51,166 nucleotides of DNA, taken from contig NZ_NUQE01000006.1 in the NCBI RefSeq assembly GCF_002582035.1, forward strand, positions 17,537 to 68,702, written 5' to 3'. Shown in pieces: positions 1-8,445 of the stretch (positions within the stretch are counted from its first letter, which is position 1; each line of letters begins with the position of its first letter). The position numbers and the translations under genes are program-made. The notes under the pieces were generated by a model. It was not told the DNA's origin, made no database searches, and was given only the letters and a program-made list of their open reading frames with translations. This DNA comes from Bacillus pseudomycoides. Lineage in GTDB: Bacteria > Bacillota > Bacilli > Bacillales > Bacillaceae_G.

Positions 1-79
1 ATTCTAGCCGCTAGAGCTGGACAACGCTTCTTTTTCAATCTTGAGGTGGGGTCTTACTATCCACGAATAGCGGGATAAA
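1..79 (+). repeat. bcr1 repeat, 3' part (cut by window start)
   Basis: The segment ends with the bcr1 right half: a CTTGAGGTGGGG arm, a CTTACTATCC arm and AGCGGGATAAA. The beginning lies outside the window. It abuts the next copy directly, sharing the ATAAA at 75-79, so the two form a head-to-tail tandem. Confidence 0.7.
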
Positions 80-224
80 GTGAAACTTCCTTCTGGGAGC
101 GTTTTTTCCCCAGAAGGTTAGTTGAACCAATCGGGCTTTTACGGACAGTTATTCCTCACCTACCTTCTTCGCTTTTCCCCGAATCTTGAGGTGAGGTCTT
201 ACTGTCCGTTAATAGCGGGATAAC
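75..224 (+). repeat. bcr1 repeat, full length
   Basis: It begins ATAAAGTGAAACTTCC and ends AGCGGGATAAC. It has the usual two parts: a short hairpin (CCTTCTGGG with its complement) and a long hairpin built on the ACGGACAGT and ACTGTCCGT arms. The flanks are unequal: ATAAA at the left and ATAAC at the right. Confidence 0.8.
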
Positions 225-227
225 AAA

Positions 228-266
228 GAAAAACACTCCTCTTACATTACAAGGAGTGTTTTTTGT
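228..266 (-). terminator. intrinsic terminator of the SspE-like gene
   Basis: AACACTCCT and AGGAGTGTT pair around an 11-nt loop. A T-run follows when read on the minus strand, just after the stop codon at 269. Confidence 0.8.
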
Positions 267-268
267 GA

Positions 269-553
269 TTAAGATTGTGTTTTTTTTGCTGCTGATTTTG
301 CGTTTTGTTGTTTTACTGCTTGTGCATTTGTTTCTGTTGCAAACTCTGTACCATAGCTAGCAGCTGCGCTTTGAGCGCTAGCAGCGCTAGAAGCTTGTGT
401 TTTCTTAGCTTCTGCTTGTGCGTTTTGTTGTTTTACCGCTTGTACATTTGTTTCTGTTGCAAATTCTGTGCCATAGCTAGCGCTTTGTTGTTTTGCGCTT
501 TGAACGCTAGCACCAGAAGTTGTTTTTCCAAAACCTTGTTGTTTGTTGTTCAT
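269..553 (-). CDS. sspE: gamma-type small acid-soluble spore protein (SspE-like)
   Basis: This 94-aa protein is rich in Gln, Ala, Ser and Lys and has two copies of the gamma-SASP unit, each containing [11 protein letters not shown] followed by AVKQQNA. That repeat structure is diagnostic of the family. Gamma-SASP is an amino-acid reserve in the spore core, made in the forespore and degraded at germination; unlike alpha/beta SASP it does not coat DNA. I chose the ATG at 553 because GGAGGTG sits just upstream; an upstream in-frame start would add 11 residues with no ribosome site. Its position near the yfh cluster matches the Bacillus order sspE-yfhS-mutY. Confidence 0.93.
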   Translation of the reverse strand: MNNKQQGFGKTTSGASVQSAKQQSASYGTEFATETNVQAVKQQNAQAEAKKTQASSAASAQSAAASYGTEFATETNAQAVKQQNAKSAAKKTQS

Positions 554-689
554 TTTTCTCACCTCCACAACACATAATGTAACCATCCTTCACTGAACAT
601 ATCCGTAAAAAATGTGAAAAGAAAAATATTTTTTTACGCATACAGACAAAAATGTTCATTCAAACTAACTGTGATGGAGGTGTGAATAT

Positions 690-875
690 ATGTATTTTGG
701 ACGTGATATGACAGAATTATCAATGACTTCGAAAGATCATTGGAAAAAACATGAGCTCGCTTATTTTCATCATTCTTTGCAGCAAATGATGCCATACTTA
801 AATGTAGAGGGCCAAACTATTTATAAAGAGATTGTAAAAGAAATTGAAGTACGCGGTGGTTTACAGCAGCAATAA
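690..875 (+). CDS. small protein of the mutY-sspE interval (YfhS-like by position)
   Basis: This 61-aa protein has a strong ribosome site (GGAGGTG, 7 nt before ATG). It has no signal peptide or membrane segment. The C-terminal half contains MMPYLNVEGQTIYKEIV and ends RGGLQQQ. I do not recognise a domain. Its place between sspE and mutY corresponds to yfhS of Bacillus subtilis, so the name is a synteny inference only. It is convergent with mutY and shares the terminator at 901-931. Confidence 0.75.
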   Translation: MYFGRDMTELSMTSKDHWKKHELAYFHHSLQQMMPYLNVEGQTIYKEIVKEIEVRGGLQQQ

Positions 876-900
876 ACTGATCAAAAATATCCTACGATTA

Positions 901-931
901 AAAACTCCAGCCACTACGGCTGGAGTTTTTT
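901..931. terminator. bidirectional terminator between the 690-875 gene and mutY
   Basis: AACTCCAGCC and GGCTGGAGTT pair around ACTAC, with A-rich and T-rich flanks that serve both convergent genes. Confidence 0.85.
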
Positions 932-2008
932 CACACACTCTTCAAAAATTGTTCGATGCGATTTAGAAATTGGTAAATGTTCAAATTCCTGAACCGTTAT
1001 CACCTTTAAAATATCTGTTTCAACAATTGAATTTGTTACTGTACCATAAAATACAAATATATCCCACGTTCTATGCGTAAATGTATGCTGAACATTCATT
1101 GCATAATCATCAATAGAAACGGAAAGAGAAAACTTCTCTTTCATATAATCTGTTAATTGTTGTTTGTGGTTACGAATCCCTTCTCCAATTTCTATGTTAG
1201 GAAATTCCCACATGTTAGCAAGTAACCCTGTGCTCTCTCTTTTATTAACCACATATTTACCGTCTTCTGTACGTAATACACCGGCAACGATTGGAACCGT
1301 TTTCGGTGCTTTCGCTTTACTTTTCACAGGCAATTCCTTTTGTACCCCTTCCGCAAACGCGCGGCAGTGCTCTCTAACAGGACATAGAAGACAAGATGGA
1401 TTTTTAGGAACACAAATAAGTGCGCCTAATTCCATCAATCCTTGGTTAAAATAAGATGGATTTTCTTTTGATATGATTTCACGAACAATATCTTCAAATA
1501 ATTTACGTGTTTTTGGTTTAGCGATATCATCCCAAATCGATAAAATTCGCGATAATACACGCATCACATTTCCGTCAACAGCCGGCTCTGGAATTCCGTA
1601 AGCGATACTTAAAATTGCTCCTTTTGTATACGGTCCTACACCTTTTAACTTTTCAATTTGTTTTACATCGCTTGGGACTTTTCCTCCATATTGTTCTTTT
1701 ACTTCTTTTACTGCAGCATGTAAATTACGTGCTCTCGAGTAATAACCAAGTCCTTCCCACGCTTTTAATACCTCTTCATCCTCAGCATCAGCTAATGCTT
1801 CTAACGATGGAAACTTTTTCATAAAGTTTGCGTAATATGGTTTTACAGCTTCAACTCGCGTTTGCTGAAGCATAATTTCCGAAACCCAAACGCGATATGG
1901 ATCTTTATTGATGCGCCATGGTAAATCACGCTGCTCTGTTTCAAACCAACTGATTAAATCATGTTGGAAATTTTCTATATTAAAATCATCTAGTATCTCA
2001 AGCTTCAA
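914..2008 (-). CDS. mutY: A/G-specific adenine DNA glycosylase MutY
   Basis: MutY removes adenine mispaired with 8-oxoguanine in base excision repair. The 364-aa sequence has the N-terminal helix-hairpin-helix/GPD domain ([12 protein letters not shown], then AVDGNVMRV with the catalytic Asp near residue 141), a 4Fe-4S cluster motif C-x6-C-x2-C-x5-C ([17 protein letters not shown]), and a C-terminal NUDIX-like 8-oxoG recognition domain. Length is normal for the family. The start is TTG at 2008 behind GGGGGAT; no better ATG is present. It is divergent from yfhP, as in B. subtilis (yfhQ-yfhP). Confidence 0.96.
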   Translation of the reverse strand: MKLEILDDFNIENFQHDLISWFETEQRDLPWRINKDPYRVWVSEIMLQQTRVEAVKPYYANFMKKFPSLEALADAEDEEVLKAWEGLGYYSRARNLHAAVKEVKEQYGGKVPSDVKQIEKLKGVGPYTKGAILSIAYGIPEPAVDGNVMRVLSRILSIWDDIAKPKTRKLFEDIVREIISKENPSYFNQGLMELGALICVPKNPSCLLCPVREHCRAFAEGVQKELPVKSKAKAPKTVPIVAGVLRTEDGKYVVNKRESTGLLANMWEFPNIEIGEGIRNHKQQLTDYMKEKFSLSVSIDDYAMNVQHTFTHRTWDIFVFYGTVTNSIVETDILKVITVQEFEHLPISKSHRTIFEECVKKLQP

Positions 2009-2155
2009 ACTTGATCCCCCTCATTTTTTACATATACGTACTATTATAAAGAATTTAGGAAAAAATTTAAGTAAGATGATGCAAGAAATAAAAGCCAAAT
2101 GCCTTGTGATATGAAATAAAAAGAGTTACATTAATAAAAAACGGAGGTGGTTTTC

Positions 2156-3136
2156 ATGGACACTGCCACTCATCTTGTCATGGGCGTTACATTAGGAAGC
2201 TTAGCCACACTAGACCCAGCAATCAGTCAAAGTGATTTTGGACCACAAGCTGTGATGCTTGCCACAATCGCCGGCTCGAATATACCTGATATTGATACTG
2301 TTTTAAAACTGCGCAACAATGCGAAATATATTCGAAATCACCGCGGGATTACTCACTCTATCCCAGCTGTTATGCTCTGGTCATTTCTTGTTAGCGGGAT
2401 TACCTTTGCAATATTTCAAGGAACCCCTTATTTCCATATTCTCTTATGGTCATTTATTGCTGTTTTTCTTCATGTTTTTGTTGATATTTTTAATGCATAT
2501 GGTACACAAGCGTTGCGGCCCTTTACTAAGAAATGGGTGGCACTAGGCGTTATTAATACATTTGATGTAGTTATCTTCTCCATTCATACATTAGCGATTG
2601 CATGTATGCTTGTCGGTGCAAATAAAGGTTATGCAGGAGCAGCTGCCTATATATTAATGACCATTTACTATATCGGCCGAATTGTAATGCGTCAAAATGT
2701 AAAAAGTGTCGTAAATAAACGGTTCCGTGATGTTGAACAAGTCATTATTTCACCGTCATACCGCTTTTATCATTACCGCTTAGCTATTGTGACAAAAGAT
2801 CATTACTATGTTGCCCATTGGCATCGCGGTCATATTATGGTTCATGATAAATTCGAGCGCATTCCATTACCTAATAATGATGTCATTCGTGCCGCTCAAA
2901 AAGATGAAAACATTTCAGCATTCTTATCGTTTTCTCCTGTCTATCGCTGGGATATTTTTGAATACAACGATTATTATGAAGTTCGATTTATTGACCTGCG
3001 CTATCGCAATAAAGGTTATTATCCATTTGTTGCCATTGTCCAGCTTAATAAAGAACTTGATATTATAAGCTCATACACAGGATGGATTTTCAGTGAAGAA
3101 AAACTACGAAAAAAATTAGAATTAATTCCCCATTAA
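2156..3136 (+). CDS. yfhP: YfhP/LexA-regulated membrane metal-dependent hydrolase family
   Basis: This 326-aa protein begins MDTATHLVMGVTLG, the His-containing N-terminus typical of the YdjM/YfhP membrane-bound hydrolase-like family. GSNIPDID and HRGITHS (residues about 45-70) carry the conserved Asp and His residues. Four to five hydrophobic segments fill residues 60-190, and a soluble C-terminal domain follows. The start at 2156 has CGGAGGTGG upstream; the GTG at 2147 lies inside the ribosome site and is rejected. Its substrate is not known. Position next to mutY matches B. subtilis. Confidence 0.9.
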   Translation: MDTATHLVMGVTLGSLATLDPAISQSDFGPQAVMLATIAGSNIPDIDTVLKLRNNAKYIRNHRGITHSIPAVMLWSFLVSGITFAIFQGTPYFHILLWSFIAVFLHVFVDIFNAYGTQALRPFTKKWVALGVINTFDVVIFSIHTLAIACMLVGANKGYAGAAAYILMTIYYIGRIVMRQNVKSVVNKRFRDVEQVIISPSYRFYHYRLAIVTKDHYYVAHWHRGHIMVHDKFERIPLPNNDVIRAAQKDENISAFLSFSPVYRWDIFEYNDYYEVRFIDLRYRNKGYYPFVAIVQLNKELDIISSYTGWIFSEEKLRKKLELIPH

Positions 3137-3164
3137 AAAAACGACCTCAATTGGTCGTTTTTTT
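3135..3164. terminator. bidirectional terminator yfhP/yfhJ
   Basis: AAACGACC and GGTCGTTT pair around a 6-nt loop, with seven Ts on one side and a run of As on the other, between convergent stops. Confidence 0.85.
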
Positions 3165-3429
3165 AATGTTTTAAATGATTATCTTGATTAATTAAATGAC
3201 TATACTTTGGATTATTCGTTTGAATTTCATGCAAACGCGCTCCTTGATTGTTAATCCATGCTCGTACAACTTTCTCTGTCATTTCAATCCCTTGATACGT
3301 TCCTGTTTTTGCATATGTCGCTCCAAAATCCTCCCATAACAACTCAACCCAAGTACGGGCTTGAGAGTAAGAAAGGGTAGCATTTTTTTCAAGAAGTTCT
3401 TTCGTTAATTTTTCAAAAATATCGTTCAT
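3163..3429 (-). CDS. yfhJ: YfhJ (WVELL) family protein
   Basis: This 88-aa soluble protein contains the family signature TWVELLWEDFGATYAKTG near residues 26-43. Function is unknown. The ATG at 3429 follows AAAGGAG. It is divergent from sspK, the same arrangement as in B. subtilis. Family assignment is firm from the WVELL motif and context; no biochemical role can be inferred. Confidence 0.9.
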   Translation of the reverse strand: MNDIFEKLTKELLEKNATLSYSQARTWVELLWEDFGATYAKTGTYQGIEMTEKVVRAWINNQGARLHEIQTNNPKYSHLINQDNHLKH

Positions 3430-3543
3430 TTTATATCTCCTTTAGTCAATTTATCCATTTTATGTTATAGAATATTTTCTCTCACATTGCACATTCTATA
3501 AGTGATACTTTTTGTATCAATTTGTAGCGAGGGGGAGTTCCTC

Positions 3544-3702
3544 TTGGGCAAACAATCTGAAATTTGGTCTGAAGCTAGAAATAACAGTAAGTTAGACGGT
3601 TCTCCAAAAGCAAAAGCTCGTTTTGCTTCAAAACGACCTAACGGTACCATTAATACGCATCCGCAAGAACGAATGCACGCCGCTAATCAAGACGAAGCAT
3701 AA
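3544..3702 (+). CDS. sspK: small acid-soluble spore protein K
   Basis: This 52-aa basic protein has the SspK C-terminal core [18 protein letters not shown]. SspK is a minor SASP made in the forespore under sigma-G. The start is TTG at 3544, chosen because GAGGGGG lies upstream and because a longer in-frame extension (from 3502) would give an N-terminus unlike the family. Neighbours yfhJ and yfhH agree with the B. subtilis order. Confidence 0.88.
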   Translation: MGKQSEIWSEARNNSKLDGSPKAKARFASKRPNGTINTHPQERMHAANQDEA

Positions 3703-3740
3703 TAAATATCTATCGATAACTTCTTACACGAGGTGATAAG

Positions 3741-3893
3741 ATGAGTTACCGCGATCATTTAGACCGTCGTTCCGAATTATTCAACCCTACGTGGGCGCGT
3801 CCAAAACATGCAAAAGCACAAGTAAATGGACAAACGCAGCAAAATCAATCTCTTATTATTTTGGCAAATGAGATGAGAAAACGCCAAACTTGA
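3741..3893 (+). CDS. YpzG-like small protein
   Basis: A 50-aa ORF begins ATGAGTTACCGCGATC at 3741 behind ACGAGGTGA. The translation contains PKHAKAQVNGQTQQNQS and ends MRKRQT, the pattern I associate with the YpzG family of short Bacillus proteins. It is probably sporulation-related because it directly follows sspK (38-nt gap, likely co-transcribed). Function is unknown. The bcr1 copy at 3916 begins 22 bp after its stop. Confidence 0.8.
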   Translation: MSYRDHLDRRSELFNPTWARPKHAKAQVNGQTQQNQSLIILANEMRKRQT

Positions 3894-3915
3894 TTGCCTA
3901 TCTCCTTTAACAACT

Positions 3916-4071
3916 ATAAAGTGAAACTTCCATCAGTGGGGGGGGCTTCATCCCCCACTGATGGTTAGTTGAACCAATCGGGTTTTTACGGGCAGTTATC
4001 CCCCACCTATCTTCCTTGCTTCTCTCTGAATCTTGAGGTGGGGGTCTTACTGCCCGTTAATGCGGGATAAA
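3916..4071 (+). repeat. bcr1 repeat, full length, well preserved
   Basis: This 156-bp element is bounded by ATAAA at 3916-3920 and 4067-4071. Hairpin 1 pairs CCATCAGTGGGGG with CCCCCACTGATGG. Hairpin 2 pairs ACGGGCAGT with ACTGCCCGT and, inside that, CCCCCACCT with AGGTGGGGG. It lies between the ypzG-like and yfhH genes. Confidence 0.9.
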
Positions 4072-4073
4072 GT

Positions 4074-4107
4074 GAAAACCAGAGCAGCCAAGGCTCTCTG
4101 GTTTTTA
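4074..4107 (-). terminator. terminator of yfhH
   Basis: AACCAGAG and CTCTGGTT arms are followed by a T-run on the minus strand. The adjacent bcr1 ends 3 bp away. Confidence 0.75.
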
Positions 4108-4425
4108 TTTCTGTTGCAATAGCGAAATAGGAATACCAATTTCCTCTGTTTCATTTTGTTTGTGACCCCAAGCAAATACTCCATTAAAATACGTAATCGT
4201 AAAAGATACCCCTGGCTCTTCTGTAAGTTCATATGTTTCACCAATCTTAAATGCATCGATATCTGTCATATAAGCACGAGCCATTGCAATTTTTCTCATT
4301 AATACATCAAATTCATTTACAATACCAAGCTGTTCTGCCTTCACTGCCTGTTCTTTTAAAATGCCAATTTCTTCTCTTAATTCATGTGGTGTCATTTCGC
4401 TATAGCGCTTTGGCATATTTCTCAT
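4105..4425 (-). CDS. yfhH: YfhH family protein
   Basis: This protein of about 106 aa contains KRYSEMTPHELREEI near its start and FNGVFAWGHK near residue 85, both typical of YfhH. The N-terminal part looks helical; the C-terminal part resembles a small beta-barrel. Function is unknown. Three in-frame ATGs are possible (4437, 4425, 4416). The 4437 ATG overlaps the recX stop but has almost no spacer after its ribosome site, so I prefer 4425 behind GATGAGGG. It is translationally coupled to recX. Confidence 0.85.
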   Translation of the reverse strand: MRNMPKRYSEMTPHELREEIGILKEQAVKAEQLGIVNEFDVLMRKIAMARAYMTDIDAFKIGETYELTEEPGVSFTITYFNGVFAWGHKQNETEEIGIPISLLQQK

Positions 4426-4433
4426 ATTTTCCC

Positions 4434-5246
4434 TCATCCCTCTTCACGTTTCATTTGAATAAACACTTCTATTTCATCAATCGAAAAACCCTTTCGATAT
4501 AACGCTTGCTTCATCTTATTTTCATACGTCCAGCCATCATATTTCTTATATTTTTCATGATATTTATTACCATGATATATAAGGGCTTCTTCTTGCTTTT
4601 TATCATCCTTTTCATCCTGTAGTCCTTCTAAACAAATTTGAATGATATCACGTCCATACCCTTTACGTACTAACATTTCCTCTAATTTTTGTTTCATTTG
4701 CAGAAAAGAATGTTTTTGATAAGCCTTCTTCTTTTTTTCTATAAGCGCAAGGCCATTCTCAATTTGTTTTTCTTGTGGATACTCCCGTAAACTATGTGTA
4801 ATAATTATATCCGAAACACCCTTACTTAACAGTTCACGTTTAATAACAATCGGTCCTTTTTGATTCACATTGCTATGAGTACGTACATATGCAATTGCAT
4901 ACTCTTTATCATTAATATAACGATCACGCAATAGTTTTGAAATAACTTCAGAGATGATGGCTTGTCCAATTTCTTTTTTCCGTAATTGCTCTTCTACTTC
5001 TTGTTTCGTTCTCATTTGATGCGATAAATAAGTAATGGCGTATAAATACGCTTTTTGCACTTCTTCATCGTATAAAATATTTCCTAATTCAACATCATCA
5101 AATTCTAAGCCTTTTTGAAGTCCGTGTTTAATTAAGGTCACTTGATCTACACTGAAACCATATTCTTCACCATGACCTTTATCAACATAAATATTAAATC
5201 TTTCTTTTGTTCGCTTTTGTACTTCTATTTTTGTAATGACAGCCAT
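4434..5246 (-). CDS. recX: recombination regulator RecX
   Basis: RecX binds RecA filaments and inhibits or modulates them. The 270-aa protein has the repeated three-helix RecX modules, for example YLSHQMRTKQEVEEQL and VISKLLRDRYINDKEYAIAYV, and a third module near the C-terminus (QALYRKGFSIDEIEVFI). Length matches the long Bacillus RecX (YfhG). The start is the ATG at 5246 with TTGAGGTGA upstream; the upstream start at 5255 lies within that site. Only about 80 bp separate it from the divergent yfhF start. Confidence 0.93.
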   Translation of the reverse strand: MAVITKIEVQKRTKERFNIYVDKGHGEEYGFSVDQVTLIKHGLQKGLEFDDVELGNILYDEEVQKAYLYAITYLSHQMRTKQEVEEQLRKKEIGQAIISEVISKLLRDRYINDKEYAIAYVRTHSNVNQKGPIVIKRELLSKGVSDIIITHSLREYPQEKQIENGLALIEKKKKAYQKHSFLQMKQKLEEMLVRKGYGRDIIQICLEGLQDEKDDKKQEEALIYHGNKYHEKYKKYDGWTYENKMKQALYRKGFSIDEIEVFIQMKREEG

Positions 5247-5326
5247 AAAATTCACCTCAACATCATTTTAACATATATGCAACAAATTTAAATTTCTTGA
5301 ATATATATAATAAGGAGGGATTTCTC

Positions 5327-6229
5327 TTGGAAATTGCTATTTCTGGAGGAACAGGTTTTATTGGAAAAGCACTCACTTTATATTTAGCAAGCAACAGACA
5401 TACCGTATACATTTTAACGCGTCAACTGAGAGAAAATCATTTACCTTCAAATATTCAATATATAAAATGGGATGCTGCCGATTCAAAATTCCCCCTTCCT
5501 TCCATTGATGTTGTTATTAATCTTGCCGGGGAATCTATTAACAATGGACGTTGGACTAAAAAACAAAAAGAAAGAATCCTCAATAGTCGCTTACAAACGA
5601 CAAAAGGATTAATTAAACAACTACAAATGTTGCCTCAACCTCCGCATACATTTATTAATGCAAGTGCAATCGGCTATTATGGTACATCAGAAACAGAAAC
5701 ATTTACAGAAGACTACCCAAAATCAGGTAATGATTTTTTAGCTACTACAGTAAAACTATGGGAAGAAGAAGCAAGCAAAGCCGCAGCACTTGGTATTCGT
5801 ACTGTCTATACACGCTTTGGCGTTGTTCTTGGAAAAGATGGAGGGGCACTGCCGAAAATGTTACTTCCATATCAATTGTTTATTGGAGGGACCATTGGAT
5901 CAGGCAACCAATTGCTTTCTTGGGTTCATCTTGAAGATGTTGTTCGAATGATAGATTTTGCCATTCATACAAAAGAAGTCAACGGTGCATTAAATGTTAC
6001 AGCTCCTCATCCCGTAACAATGAAAGAATTCGGCAGAACCATCGCAAAAGTGATGCATAGACCACATTGGTTACCGGTACCTGTATTTGCACTCAAAACC
6101 CTTCTCGGTGAAATGAGCACCCTTATTTTACAAGGACAAAATGTATTACCTCAAAAAGCAATACAACATGGATATACACATTCTTATAATACTTTAGAAC
6201 ACGCGCTTCAAAATATTGTATCGTACTAA
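5327..6229 (+). CDS. yfhF: YfhF, NAD(P)-binding epimerase family (TIGR01777 type)
   Basis: This 300-aa SDR-type protein has an N-terminal Rossmann motif (AISGGTGFIGKAL) and VINLAGESINNGRWT, a hallmark of the TIGR01777/SulA-like epimerase family. The C-terminal portion holds the GxLNVTAPHPVTMKEF motif. Its substrate is unknown. The start is TTG at 5327, since AAGGAGGG ends 8 nt upstream; an earlier TTG at 5297 has no ribosome site. It is divergent from recX, as in B. subtilis. Confidence 0.92.
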   Translation: MEIAISGGTGFIGKALTLYLASNRHTVYILTRQLRENHLPSNIQYIKWDAADSKFPLPSIDVVINLAGESINNGRWTKKQKERILNSRLQTTKGLIKQLQMLPQPPHTFINASAIGYYGTSETETFTEDYPKSGNDFLATTVKLWEEEASKAAALGIRTVYTRFGVVLGKDGGALPKMLLPYQLFIGGTIGSGNQLLSWVHLEDVVRMIDFAIHTKEVNGALNVTAPHPVTMKEFGRTIAKVMHRPHWLPVPVFALKTLLGEMSTLILQGQNVLPQKAIQHGYTHSYNTLEHALQNIVSY

Positions 6230-6284
6230 TAATTTCTAAACTTTCTCAAGAGAAAAAACTCGTATGCAGAATAAAGAGGTTATT

Positions 6285-7409
6285 ATGAAAATATTATTTA
6301 AACAAGCCACTGTTTACCCTATTACATCTCCTAAATTACAAGGCGATGTATTAGTAGAAAATAACAAGATTACTGCATTAGAACGATTTATTGAATCTAG
6401 CGAAGATATGACCGTTATTGATGCACGTGGTCTTCATCTTCTTCCAGGATTTATCGATGTGCATACACATCTTGGCTTATATGATGAAGGAACTGGATGG
6501 GCTGGAAATGATGCAAATGAAACAGCTGAAATGCTAACTCCTCATATTCGCTCTTTAGATGGCATTCATCCTTTGGATATGGCTTTTCAAGATGCTGTAC
6601 AAAGCGGTATTACAACCGTACATGTTATGCCTGGAAGCCAAAATGTAATTGGCGGAACAACATGCGTCATAAAAACAGCAGGAAATAGTATTGATCATAT
6701 GGTCATTCAAGAGCCCGCAGGTCTGAAAATTGCGTTTGGAGAAAACCCAAAAGGAATGCATAGTAATGGAAACAAAGAATCCATTACCCGCATGGGAATT
6801 ATGGGAATGCTGCGCGAAGCTTTTTATGAAGCAAAGCATTATGGGAATGATGCAGACTTTCGAATGATCCCTATCTTACAAGCGCTCCGCCGTGAAATTC
6901 CTATACGTGCCCACGCCCACCGCGCAGATGATATTCTATCTGCTCTTCGCTTCGCTAAGGAATTTAATCTTGATTTACGTATTGAACACTGTACAGAAGG
7001 TCATCTTATTGCTGATAAATTAGCAAACCACGATTTAAAAGTATCTGTCGGTCCAACATTAACACGTCGTTCAAAAATTGAATTGAAAAATAAATCTTGG
7101 CAAACGTATCATGTCTTATCAAATCATGGGATTGAAGTCTCTATTACGACAGATCACCCCTATACACCAATTCAGTATTTAAATGTTTGCGCAGCTATCG
7201 CTGTAAGGGAAGGATTAGATGAGCATAAAGCTCTAGAAGGAATTACTATTATACCTGCTCGCAACTTACGTTTAGAAAAGAAAATTGGTAGTATCGAACC
7301 TAGAAAAGACGCCGATCTTGTCCTATGGACTCATCATCCTCTTCATTACTTAGCCAAGCCCGTATTAACGATGATAGATGGAAAAATTATTCATACAAAA
7401 AAATCATAA
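6285..7409 (+). CDS. amidohydrolase family protein (imidazolonepropionase-like)
   Basis: This 374-aa metal-dependent hydrolase has the composite-domain N-terminus, then GFIDVHTHLG (HxH metal site near residue 60), AHAHRADD and RIEHCTEG (further metal His residues) and TTDHPYTP (catalytic Asp region). Family members cleave cyclic amides or dipeptides; the exact substrate cannot be read. The ATG at 6285 follows AAAGAGG. It is 55 bp downstream of yfhF, possibly co-transcribed. Confidence 0.85.
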   Translation: MKILFKQATVYPITSPKLQGDVLVENNKITALERFIESSEDMTVIDARGLHLLPGFIDVHTHLGLYDEGTGWAGNDANETAEMLTPHIRSLDGIHPLDMAFQDAVQSGITTVHVMPGSQNVIGGTTCVIKTAGNSIDHMVIQEPAGLKIAFGENPKGMHSNGNKESITRMGIMGMLREAFYEAKHYGNDADFRMIPILQALRREIPIRAHAHRADDILSALRFAKEFNLDLRIEHCTEGHLIADKLANHDLKVSVGPTLTRRSKIELKNKSWQTYHVLSNHGIEVSITTDHPYTPIQYLNVCAAIAVREGLDEHKALEGITIIPARNLRLEKKIGSIEPRKDADLVLWTHHPLHYLAKPVLTMIDGKIIHTKKS

Positions 7410-7425
7410 AAACTAGTTTATTTTT

Positions 7426-7658
7426 TTGAATAGATGAAGTATTATACGATTATAAACTGAATGAAACCATGATCAATTTGTGTCGTGTTGAGTAATTTCA
7501 AATTGATGAATGGGGAAGGCAAATGGTGCGCCACCAGCATTATAGACTGGTTCTAGTGGGTTCGATTCCCACCCCGAAATTTTTTAAAGTTTTATATAAA
7601 AATTTCGAGGGTGGGGTGTTTTTTGTCGTCATGCTGCCCTCTTTTAGGAGGAGATAGT
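7426..7658 (+). ncRNA. candidate structured RNA/attenuator with tRNA-like T-arm
   Basis: A gene-free 249-bp gap contains a perfect T-arm-like hairpin at 7556-7572 (GTGGG, TTCGATT, CCCAC). A long terminator hairpin follows, 7568-7586 with 7598-7616, and then six Ts. The CCCAC strand is shared by both structures, so they exclude one another. A possible promoter is TTGAAT at 7426 with ATTATA 17 nt later. No full tRNA folds: the seven bases after the T-arm (CCCGAAA) lack a matching 5' strand. It may be an attenuator for the GNAT gene at 7659 or a tRNA-like small RNA. Confidence 0.45.
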
Positions 7659-8216
7659 ATGTTAAAAAAACGTGACCTACATGACAGCCACGTTCTATAT
7701 GATTTAATGGTTCACCCTGATGTCTTCCCCTTTGTGCGTCAGAAGGCATCTTCTTATGAAGAGTTTTTGTTTTTAACGAAACAAACAATTGAAGCTGAAG
7801 AGCGCGGGGAACTAATTTCACGCACAATTGTTGATGAATGGGGAAATCCTATTGGAACAATAACTTTATTTGACGTACAAGAAAAAGCAGGTTTTCTTGG
7901 CACTTGGCTCGGTAAACCATATCATGGAAAAGGTTATAATAAACCAGCAAAAGACGCTTTCTTTAGTGAGATTTTCTATGAATTAGATATTGAGACTATT
8001 TTCATGCGAATTCGCAAATTAAATACTCGTTCTATTAAAGCTGCCGAAAAACTGCCATACGTCAATCTAGCAAATGAAACACGTAAATGTGTATATGATC
8101 AAATTAACGCAAATGGTGAAGTATATAACTTATATGAAATTCCAAAAGATCAATACACACTACACACGATGCGCGAAGCAACATTCCAAGACGCTCATCA
8201 TTTAAAAGAAGCATAA
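7659..8216 (+). CDS. GNAT family N-acetyltransferase
   Basis: This 185-aa protein resembles the RimJ/RimL branch: KRDLHDSHVLYDLMVHPDVF at the start, GNPIGTITLFDV, and GTWLGKPYHGKGYNKPAKDAFF covering the acetyl-CoA-binding loop (the G-x-G is degenerate). The acceptor is unknown. The ATG at 7659 has AGGAGGAG upstream; the longer ORF from 7611 runs through the terminator hairpin and is rejected. A strong intrinsic terminator 35 bp upstream suggests attenuation or readthrough control. Confidence 0.85.
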   Translation: MLKKRDLHDSHVLYDLMVHPDVFPFVRQKASSYEEFLFLTKQTIEAEERGELISRTIVDEWGNPIGTITLFDVQEKAGFLGTWLGKPYHGKGYNKPAKDAFFSEIFYELDIETIFMRIRKLNTRSIKAAEKLPYVNLANETRKCVYDQINANGEVYNLYEIPKDQYTLHTMREATFQDAHHLKEA

Positions 8217-8283
8217 TATATGTATATCTCCCTCTGTCATTGGTAACGATAGGTAATGACTTTATGACACGAGGTGAACTGTA

Positions 8284-8406
8284 ATGGATAAGAAAAAACG
8301 TGAAAAATCAAGAAATACATTATCTAGCACACAAGAAGTTCTCTATCAACGTGAATTTAAAAGAGCCGATCGCGCAGCTGGATATAAGCCAAAAGGAATT
8401 TATTAA
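8284..8406 (+). CDS. yfhE: YfhE family small protein
   Basis: This 40-aa basic peptide begins MDKKKREKSRNTLSSTQEV and contains YQREFKRADRAAGY, the conserved core of YfhE. Function is unknown. ACGAGGTGA lies upstream of the ATG. It belongs to the yfh synteny block (in B. subtilis yfhE adjoins yfhF). Confidence 0.87.
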   Translation: MDKKKREKSRNTLSSTQEVLYQREFKRADRAAGYKPKGIY

Positions 8407-8409
8407 TAT

Positions 8410-8445
8410 GCAGCTACCTCTTGTTCAGAAGAGGTAGCTTTTTTG
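8410..8445 (+). terminator. terminator of yfhE
   Basis: GCTACCTCTT and AAGAGGTAGC (GTTCAG between) pair and run into TTTTTTG. Confidence 0.85.

Noticed and set aside
7501-7580. A complete functional tRNA gene
   Set aside because: Only the T-arm is convincing; the acceptor 3' strand CCCGAAA has no complementary 5' strand at the right distance.
7598-7616. AGGGTGG resembling part of a T-box sequence
   Set aside because: It lies in the 3' arm of the terminator, whereas a T-box would lie before it, and the ACCGCG half is missing.
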